64,000 nt of DNA, taken from the NCBI RefSeq assembly GCF_000246855.1, contig NC_016609.1, positions 2,480,001 through 2,544,000 of the forward strand. The letters run 5' to 3'. A program made the translations under genes and the position numbers. The notes under the pieces are model-generated. The model saw nothing but the letters and a program-made list of their open reading frames with translations. It had not been told where the DNA came from and searched no databases. Source of the DNA: Niastella koreensis GR20-10. Lineage in GTDB: Bacteria; Bacteroidota; Bacteroidia; Chitinophagales; Chitinophagaceae. Positions 58,443 to 64,000 of the stretch are shown piece after piece (positions within the stretch are counted from its first letter, which is position 1; each line of letters begins with the position of its first letter).

Positions 58443-59066
58443 TTACTTGGCAAACAACTGCGTAAAGTAAAGCTGATTCTGCATATTACGGGTAACGCCT
58501 ATTCCTGTATACTTAAAATTCCCTTCCATATTCTTGCGGTGTTCGGGGCTGTTGATCCAGCCGGTTACTACTGCTTTGGCGGAGAGGTTACCATAGGCTA
58601 TATTCTCGCCTACCTGGGTGGAGCCGGGGATCTTGTCAAAAACATATTTCATGCGGAAAGTAAAGCCCTGGTGTCCGAATGGTACGCGATGGGTGCCCAT
58701 ATCCATACTATGGCGGCGGGCCTGGTATTCCATGGCACCATTATTTGCCAAAGGCGGTAGTTTTTTTGTTTTGCGGTAATCGTTCACCAGGCTCAGGATG
58801 TCCCGCTCCAAACCCGGCGCCAGGTTGGCTTCAATCACGGGCGTAGTGGGCGTTACCACCACTTTCTTTTCGGTAACTACCCCACCGGGTCTTGTACTGC
58901 TGGTGCGGGGCACTGTTCTGGGAATAGACCCGCTGCCGCCATAACCCTCGCTATAGGCGGTATTGCTGGTTGTAGTTGATTTTGATGATTTACAACCTGC
59001 TATTGTTAAAAAAATACTAATGAAAACAATATTAAAACCGATGAGTCTGCACATATCCCGTTTCAT
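58443..59066 (-). CDS. CAP-domain (SCP/PR1) lipoprotein
   Basis: A 207-residue lipoprotein. From 59066 the start is MKRDMCRLIGFNIVFISIF and the lipobox is LTIAGC. A Ser/Thr-rich linker of about 50 residues follows, then the CAP domain (about 85-207): LVNDYRKTKKLPPL, ARRHSMDMGTHRVPFGHQGF, GENIAYGN and INSPEHRKNMEGNF, which contain the conserved histidine and glutamate of the cavity. The CAP fold in bacteria has unclear function. A start at 59054 is also possible. Confidence 0.9.
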   Translation of the reverse strand: MKRDMCRLIGFNIVFISIFLTIAGCKSSKSTTTSNTAYSEGYGGSGSIPRTVPRTSSTRPGGVVTEKKVVVTPTTPVIEANLAPGLERDILSLVNDYRKTKKLPPLANNGAMEYQARRHSMDMGTHRVPFGHQGFTFRMKYVFDKIPGSTQVGENIAYGNLSAKAVVTGWINSPEHRKNMEGNFKYTGIGVTRNMQNQLYFTQLFAK

Positions 59067-59106
59067 GAAGTGGCTTTGATGCAGGAATGCATATTCCATA
59101 CCAGAA

Positions 59107-59244
59107 ATACAGGCTTCAGGCTCCAAGCCTCAAGCTCCAAGCCAAAGGCAGAAAGCTTAAAGGTAAAAGCCTAAAGCAGAACAGATTCTACTTTAGGCTT
59201 TTAATGTATTTGCTTTGGGCTGTAGGCTTTAACCTTTAGGCCTG
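59107..59244. repeat. Long fold-back repeat, AAGCCTCAAGC words
   Basis: The left arm has AGGCTTCAGGCTCC, AAGCCTCAAGCTCC and AAAAGCCTAAAGC words; the right arm has TTTAGGCTTTTAATG, GCTTTGGGC and TTTAACCTTTAGGCC. It overlaps the stop codon of fbp (59236-59238) and the last codons. Confidence 0.85.
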
Positions 59245-60255
59245 TATTTTCAAACATTCATCCAGCTCATCCATCATACCGCGGCTGCCGATGAACATGG
59301 GGCTGCGCTGGTGCAGTTCGGTAGGTTCTACATCCAGAATTCTGTCTTTACCGTTGGTAGCGCGGCCACCGGCCACTTCGCAAATAAATGCAAACGGATT
59401 GCACTCATACAGCAAACGCAGTTTGCCTTTAGGTTTTTCTATAGTACCCGGGTACATGAAAATACCTCCTTTAATCAGGTTGCGGTGCACATCGGCCACC
59501 ATGCTGCCAATATACCGTTGCGTATACGGACCACCGGTATCTTTGTTCTTTTTCTGGCAGATGTCGATATATTTCTGAACGGCTTTATCGTACTGGAAAA
59601 AATTACCATGGTTAACAGAATAGATCTTTCCAAACTCAGGGCATTTGATATTGGGATGGCTTAAACAGAATTCGCCAATAGAAGGATCGAGCGTAAAACC
59701 ATTTACCCCGCGGCGGGTGGCATACACCAGCATAGTAGAACTGCCATAAATAATGTAACCGGCGGCTACCTGTTTTCTGCCTGGTTGTAAGAAATCTTCC
59801 TTTGTTGCAATAGTGCCTATCGGGCTTACCCGGCGGTACACGGTGAAAATGGTACCAATAGACACATTCACGTCGATATTACCACTACCATCTAACGGGT
59901 CGTACAGGCAAACGTATTTTGAGTTCTTGCTTACTTCATCATTGAAAGCTACATAATCGTCCAGCTCTTCGCTGGCAATACCGGCGCAGCTGATGCCATG
60001 TTGCAATACCCCGGTAAACTGGTTGTTGGCAAAAACGTCCAGCTTTTTTACATCTTCACCTTGTACGTTAATAGCGCCCGCCTCCCCCAGAATGTCTACC
60101 AGTCCGGCCTTATTTACTTCCACATTTACCCGCTTGGCAGCCAGGCCAATATCGCGTAACAGTCCGCTCAGTTCGCCGGTAGCTTTAGGAAAATCCCGTA
60201 ATTGCTGGATAGTAAACTCATCTAAGGTTGATACATTTCTGTTAATAGTGGTCAT
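59236..60255 (-). CDS. fbp: Fructose-1,6-bisphosphatase class I
   Basis: A 339-residue sugar phosphatase of gluconeogenesis. The metal and phosphate site is [37 protein letters not shown] and [15 protein letters not shown] are the substrate-site words of class I enzymes. It hydrolyses fructose 1,6-bisphosphate to fructose 6-phosphate. The length fits the family. It stands alone. Its stop codon lies inside a repeat block, so the last few codons (KIQA) share sequence with the repeat. Confidence 0.96.
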   Translation of the reverse strand: MTTINRNVSTLDEFTIQQLRDFPKATGELSGLLRDIGLAAKRVNVEVNKAGLVDILGEAGAINVQGEDVKKLDVFANNQFTGVLQHGISCAGIASEELDDYVAFNDEVSKNSKYVCLYDPLDGSGNIDVNVSIGTIFTVYRRVSPIGTIATKEDFLQPGRKQVAAGYIIYGSSTMLVYATRRGVNGFTLDPSIGEFCLSHPNIKCPEFGKIYSVNHGNFFQYDKAVQKYIDICQKKNKDTGGPYTQRYIGSMVADVHRNLIKGGIFMYPGTIEKPKGKLRLLYECNPFAFICEVAGGRATNGKDRILDVEPTELHQRSPMFIGSRGMMDELDECLKIQA

Positions 60256-60378
60256 ATTGGCTCTGTTGTTTGGTTAACAGTTGTTAGCTGGCGAAGATAG
60301 GGCATAACAGCCTATTTCTGATTTCGGGATGTAGAGATTTCCTGTTTTTATCCTTATACCTGTTCTCTGTACTTTCCC

Positions 60379-60386
60379 TACTTTTG
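60379..60386 (+). promoter_or_regulatory. Promoter -7 box for the aspartate kinase gene
   Basis: TACTTTTG matches TAnnTTTG, with the ATG 67 nt downstream. No -33 element is seen. Confidence 0.4.
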
Positions 60387-60393
60387 CTCTCCC

Positions 60394-60450
60394 TTGTCAA
60401 CCCCTACATATCGGGGCAGGCTATTTCAACTTTTAAACTTATCAACTCAA
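60394..60450. repeat. Repeat words of the TTGTCAAC family
   Basis: TTGTCAACCCCTACATATCG with CCCCT/GGGG pairing, then TTCAACTTTTAAACTTATC. A weak member of the GTTGACA family in the leader of the aspartate kinase gene. Confidence 0.5.
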
Positions 60451-60452
60451 AA

Positions 60453-61721
60453 ATGAACGTATTCAAATTCGGCGGTGCAAGTGTTAGTAATACGGAAAGG
60501 ATCCAGCAGGTTGGACATATATTAAAATCATACCAGGGTGAGGAATTGCTCATTGTTATTTCAGCTATGGGAAAAACCACCAATGCCCTGGAGAAAGTAG
60601 TAGAAGCTTTTTATGCCGGTAAAAAAGAGGAAGCGTTGCAGTTGTTTAATATAATCAAGCAAAGTCACCTTACCCAGGCCAAATTTCTGCTGGTCACCAC
60701 CTACAACGAAGCGTTGGACCACCTTCTTAATTTTTTTACAGAAGTAGAATGGCTGTTGCACGATAAACCGGTGCAGCCATTCGATTATTATTACGACCAG
60801 GTAGTGTGTATTGGCGAGTTATTGTCGACTGTAATAGTAAGCGCTTACCTAAACGAAATCGGTTTTGCAAATCATTGGATAGATGTGCGGGACGTTATTC
60901 GCACGGACGATAATTTCCGCGATGCCAATATCGACTGGCACTATACCGGCGAACGGGTTGAAAACCTCGTTATGCCGCTGTTGAAAGAATACAAGGCCAT
61001 CGTAACGCAGGGTTTTATCGGTTCAACCGATGAAAATGAAAGCACCACCCTGGGCCGGGAAGGAAGTGATTACACTGCGGCCGTGTTTGCGAACCTGTTA
61101 AACGCTGCCGGACAATTCATCTGGAAAGATGTGGAAGGTGTAATGAGCGCCGACCCCAAGGAGTTCCCCGACGCCCAGTTATTACATGAGTTAAATTATG
61201 ATGAGGTGATTGAGATGGCGTATTACGGGGCACAGGTAATTCACCCAAAGACCATCAAGCCGCTGCAGAATAAAGGCATTCCCCTGTATGTAAAATGCTT
61301 TCTCGATAAAGACCTCACCGGCACCGTTATTCATAATAAAACGCTGAAAGGACTGCCGCCAATTGTTGTGTTGAAACAAAACCAGGCGCTGATCCAACTG
61401 CATTCAAAAGACTTTTCGTTTGTGGGTGAGAAACCTGTTGCCGATCTGTACCAATTACTGGCCGATACCAAAATAAAACCCAACCTCATGCAAACCGGCG
61501 CGGTTACCATCCAGGTTTGCCTGGATAACCATGCGGAGAAAATAGAGAAACTGGCCCTGGCCGCTTCCGATATATTTGAGGTGCAGGTTGAAAAAGGATT
61601 AACCCTGCTTACAATCCGGCATTATAATGATGCTATTCTGCAGAAAATGGTAGCGGGGCATACTATAGAGTTGTTGCAACAGACGCCGCAGACGGTTCAA
61701 GTGGTATTAAAGAAATCATAG
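60453..61721 (+). CDS. Aspartate kinase
   Basis: A 422-residue kinase that phosphorylates aspartate at the start of lysine, threonine and methionine synthesis. The start at 60453 gives MNVFKFGGASVSN, with the catalytic KFGG motif. LGREGSDYTAAVFANLL and WKDVEGVMSADPKEFP follow. The C-terminal part holds ACT-like domains (FSFVGEKPVADLYQLLADT, LLTIRHYNDAILQKMV). It is monofunctional, with no homoserine dehydrogenase domain. It converges on the MBL gene with a repeat between. Confidence 0.95.
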   Translation: MNVFKFGGASVSNTERIQQVGHILKSYQGEELLIVISAMGKTTNALEKVVEAFYAGKKEEALQLFNIIKQSHLTQAKFLLVTTYNEALDHLLNFFTEVEWLLHDKPVQPFDYYYDQVVCIGELLSTVIVSAYLNEIGFANHWIDVRDVIRTDDNFRDANIDWHYTGERVENLVMPLLKEYKAIVTQGFIGSTDENESTTLGREGSDYTAAVFANLLNAAGQFIWKDVEGVMSADPKEFPDAQLLHELNYDEVIEMAYYGAQVIHPKTIKPLQNKGIPLYVKCFLDKDLTGTVIHNKTLKGLPPIVVLKQNQALIQLHSKDFSFVGEKPVADLYQLLADTKIKPNLMQTGAVTIQVCLDNHAEKIEKLALAASDIFEVQVEKGLTLLTIRHYNDAILQKMVAGHTIELLQQTPQTVQVVLKKS

Positions 61722-61836
61722 TTTCAAGTTCCAGGTTCCGGGTTCCGGGTTTATGAATTTGAACTCTGAACTCTGAACTTGGAACTTGGAACTCTGAACT
61801 TGGAACTTGGAACTCTGAACCTGGAACTTGGAACTA
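61720..61836. repeat. Direct/fold-back repeat, GAACTTGGAACTCTGAAC words
   Basis: AGTTCCAGGTTCCGGG at the left; GAACTCTGAACTCTGAAC and CTTGGAACTTGGAACTCTG several times at the right. It begins at the aspartate kinase stop (61719-61721) and ends in the MBL stop (61834-61836), so every base between the two convergent genes is repeat. Confidence 0.9.
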
Positions 61837-63249
61837 CCTCAGGTATTTATCCAAATCCAGCTTCCCATAAATAAGCTTGTCTTTAGCCAATTGCATGTAC
61901 AAAATAACTTCCCGCCACCGCATGGACCACGATTCAACCGATCGCCAGGTGAATAAGCGGTGCAGCGGTAACAGATCGTATTCATAGGCGTTGAAGACCA
62001 GGTTCAGCGCCTCCATATATTTTTTGTGTTGTGAGGTGACTTTATAAAATACACGTTTGCCAATACACATATGGGAGAAGATTTTGAATTCAATTCCCCG
62101 CAAAAAAATAAAGGCGGTTGTGTGTATTTGCAGAGGGTACTTGCCATGGTCTAATGGCGTATCGGGTGGCAACTCCATTACTTTGCCCTGGTGAATGTTT
62201 ATCTGGTAAATGTATTTGGTGGCGCCGCCCGCTGACAATACATAAGTGAAGTTCACATTTTTGAAATAACGCTTCACAAAGAATGGCAGCGTGCTGGTAA
62301 ACTTCTCAAAATAATCAACCACCACCTGTTTATCTATCTCGGTTTTATTTTCCTGCAAATAGAATTTCTCCAGGCTTTCCGATTGCTGCTCTAAATACTC
62401 CGCCAGTATTGTTGAGCGGTTGGTGAACCAGTCTTTATCGCTGATGGTAAACCCGTTGGTAGATGACCAGCTATCGCCCGAAACCATTACCCTGACTATG
62501 GGTGAGGGTATTTTGTGTTGTTTAAAATAATCTTCCACCAGCACCGGGTGTTGAATGTACTGGTTGAAATGAAAAGAGTCTTTGTGTAAATGACAATGGT
62601 TGCTGGCAAACGGAATGGCGTATTTGGCTTTGGTGGCCCTGGCGGTTTGGGCAAATTCTTTGATGTACCGCTCCAGGTCATCAACAGGTGCGCCAGGTTC
62701 ATCAACCACCTCATACGATAACCGTTCATTGGCCGAACTATGGCTTCTGAAAACAAAGTCGATGGGTTTGTGTTTGCGCACTATTTGTTTCAGCGTAAGC
62801 CCCATGTGTTTGCTGTCGTTCAGGTTCAACAATATTACACCATCGCATTCAATAAGCAGGGCGCTGTCGAGAAACATCCAGAACTGGTATGAGGTTATAC
62901 TGAAGTGTTCATCTATCTGGTAGCGCTCCCCATGTTTCAGTTCAATAATATTCGTGTAACCCAGGTAAAACAGGTCATCCTTCATACGGGAGTAATTACC
63001 CTTGGGAACAATGATGGGAATACCGGGTCTGAACTTTTTTAAGGAGTCGCCGTGAAAATGGTCCCAGTGAATATGAGTAAGGTAAATGAAATCGGGTTGC
63101 AGGGAGTTGATGAGGTCTTTACTAACCGGCGGATAATTCCACCACGAGCGCCAGTAACTACTGCCAACTAACCAGGGATCGCATATCAGGGACCTGCCCG
63201 ATTTATTTTTTATTAATAAACCGGCATGGGATAAGATTTTGAATTCCAT
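61834..63249 (-). CDS. Metallo-beta-lactamase-fold hydrolase
   Basis: A 471-residue protein. The start at 63249 (MEFKILSHAGLLIKNKSG) is chosen over a longer frame. The metal motif is LTHIHWDHFHGD (HxHxDH). VVPKGNYSRMKDDLFYLG and LNLNDSKHMGL are further parts of the site. The fold with SHAGLLI and DPWLVGSSYWRSWW resembles UlaG- and CMP-sialate-hydroxylase-type MBL proteins. A long C-terminal region (about 270-471) has no motif I recognise. The substrate is unknown. Confidence 0.85.
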   Translation of the reverse strand: MEFKILSHAGLLIKNKSGRSLICDPWLVGSSYWRSWWNYPPVSKDLINSLQPDFIYLTHIHWDHFHGDSLKKFRPGIPIIVPKGNYSRMKDDLFYLGYTNIIELKHGERYQIDEHFSITSYQFWMFLDSALLIECDGVILLNLNDSKHMGLTLKQIVRKHKPIDFVFRSHSSANERLSYEVVDEPGAPVDDLERYIKEFAQTARATKAKYAIPFASNHCHLHKDSFHFNQYIQHPVLVEDYFKQHKIPSPIVRVMVSGDSWSSTNGFTISDKDWFTNRSTILAEYLEQQSESLEKFYLQENKTEIDKQVVVDYFEKFTSTLPFFVKRYFKNVNFTYVLSAGGATKYIYQINIHQGKVMELPPDTPLDHGKYPLQIHTTAFIFLRGIEFKIFSHMCIGKRVFYKVTSQHKKYMEALNLVFNAYEYDLLPLHRLFTWRSVESWSMRWREVILYMQLAKDKLIYGKLDLDKYLR

Positions 63250-63349
63250 TGCTGAGCCGTTTAACTTTTTTGAAGTTACAATTATAACAGTGAAATGCAA
63301 GTGCCGTAAAGTGGTATTTTGTTGATATATAAATGCTAACAGGAATATG

Positions 63350-63457
63350 ACACCGGTTCCCGGTTACCAGTTACCAGGCGCTGAAATTCCATCACCCTGC
63401 AAATTATCGGGCTCTCCAAATTCTTTGCCCGGCGACTGGGAACCGGTAACCGGCAAC
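63350..63457. repeat. Fold-back repeat, CGGTTACCAGTTACC words
   Basis: CCGGTTCCCGGTTACCAG and TTACCAGG in the left arm; GACTGGGAACCGGTAACCGG in the right. It lies between the divergent MBL and MutS-like genes. Confidence 0.75.
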
Positions 63458-63485
63458 AGGAGATTTCAGCTATCTTGCATGCATT

Positions 63486-64000
63486 ATGTCAACAACCCAT
63501 TCTTTTTACGAAGAGAAAGTGCAGCACTATATTGATGAACTGACCCGGTTAAGACCTTACGCTACCGGGGTGGCTGCGTTGCGATTGACCTGTTTTGGCG
63601 CGTTAGCCTGGGCTGTTTACAAATGGGCCAGCGTGCATAGTACTGCTTGGATAATTGCTACGCTGTTGCTGGCTATTTGTTTTGCTATTTTGGTGCGTAT
63701 TGCCTGGCGGATGAATGACCGGAAAGCGTTATTGGAAAAGTTGCTGTTTATAAATAATAACGAAGTGAATGTACTGCATAACAGACCGAACCAGTTCGAC
63801 AATGGCGGGAAGTTTTTGTCTTATGGCAGTATCTCGGGCGACCTGGATGTTTTCGGCGCCGGTTCTTTATTTCTTTTACTCAACCGTACTACCACCTGGC
63901 ATGGCACCAAACAACTGGCCGATCTGTTGAATGAACCCCTGTTAAGCTCTGCGGCAATCTATGACCAGCAACAGGCTGTTCGTACATTGAGCACACAACG
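63486..64000 (+). CDS. MutS-related protein, N-terminal part (runs off the window)
   Basis: A partial frame of 171 complete codons open to the right edge; it has no stop in the window. The N-terminus has two hydrophobic segments (about 31-51 and 53-74) that look like membrane helices. The words SGDLDVFGAGSLFLLLNRTTTWHG and LADLLNEPLL match the core-domain start of membrane-linked MutS homologues of Bacteroidota. The ATPase domain must lie beyond the window. Such proteins are unlikely to be the mismatch-repair MutS itself. A TATCTTGC box lies at 63471-63478, 7 nt before the ATG. Confidence 0.75.
   Translation, partial: MSTTHSFYEEKVQHYIDELTRLRPYATGVAALRLTCFGALAWAVYKWASVHSTAWIIATLLLAICFAILVRIAWRMNDRKALLEKLLFINNNEVNVLHNRPNQFDNGGKFLSYGSISGDLDVFGAGSLFLLLNRTTTWHGTKQLADLLNEPLLSSAAIYDQQQAVRTLSTQ

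Noticed and set aside
9649..63457. CRISPR array as an explanation of the repeats
   Set aside because: Words are 7-14 nt and imperfect, without 25-40 nt spacers, and there are no cas genes.
63486..64000. True mismatch-repair MutS
   Set aside because: The N-terminal membrane helices and the lack of the usual mismatch-recognition domain point to a MutS-related protein instead.

Overview
The window reads as chromosomal DNA of a Bacteroidota bacterium, most likely family Chitinophagaceae (Niastella/Chitinophaga type). The basis is a type IX secretion sorting domain, two TonB-dependent receptors with CarboxypepD_reg-like N-termini, several short secreted or lipid-anchored proteins, promoter boxes of the TAnnTTTG type, few recognisable Shine-Dalgarno sites, and DUF1800/DUF1501, DUF6496 and DUF4349 genes. 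No rRNA, tRNA, phage, insertion sequence or CRISPR array was seen. About 57 protein genes are supported; one, a MutS-like protein, runs off the right edge.

Layout. 0.1-1.9 kb: AraC regulator and short-chain dehydrogenase. 2.1-5.9 kb: glycine-rich T9SS cargo and small secreted proteins (SnoaL-like, rhodanese-like). 6.1-11.8 kb (minus strand): fasciclin protein, then a likely operon of two DUF4331 halves, a TPR lipoprotein and a TonB receptor. 12-19 kb (plus strand): EVE protein, vWA and DUF4349 lipoproteins, sirtuin, and the DUF1800/DUF1501 pair. 19-29 kb: saccharopine-dehydrogenase-like enzyme, GYF-domain membrane protein, histidine kinase, gyrA, TPR protein and a basic DUF6496 protein. 29-38 kb: membrane microprotein, nitroreductase facing an aspartyl protease, TonB receptor, MsbA-like exporter and glucokinase. 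38-49 kb: serine hydrolase, exported SAM-hydrolase-like lipoprotein, a CE15 esterase with a GH2 glycosidase (a small glycan-degradation locus), and a sulfite-oxidase-like enzyme. 49-64 kb: radical SAM protein, TauE permease, TonB-like protein, FolC, Nudix, YfiT-like, ABC ATPase, CAP lipoprotein, fructose-1,6-bisphosphatase, aspartate kinase, MBL hydrolase and MutS-like protein.

The most striking feature is not a gene. About thirty intergenic blocks are built from short imperfect tandem words of 7 to 14 nt, many folding back as a left arm of repeated words, an apex, and a right arm of their reverse complements. Several unrelated word families share this architecture. At least a dozen blocks begin at, overlap, or end at a stop codon, and in some the stop triplet is part of the repeat word. 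They lie between convergent genes, between co-directional genes and inside apparent operons. I cannot name a described family that matches.

Other points of interest are a DUF4331 family split into two separately exported proteins, an S-adenosylmethionine hydrolase homologue with a lipoprotein signal, several genes whose promoter box sits so close to the ATG that the mRNA should be leaderless, a 36-bp divergent intergenic region with two back-to-back boxes, and two hydrophobic microproteins. All calls are by eye from the sequence; no database search was possible.
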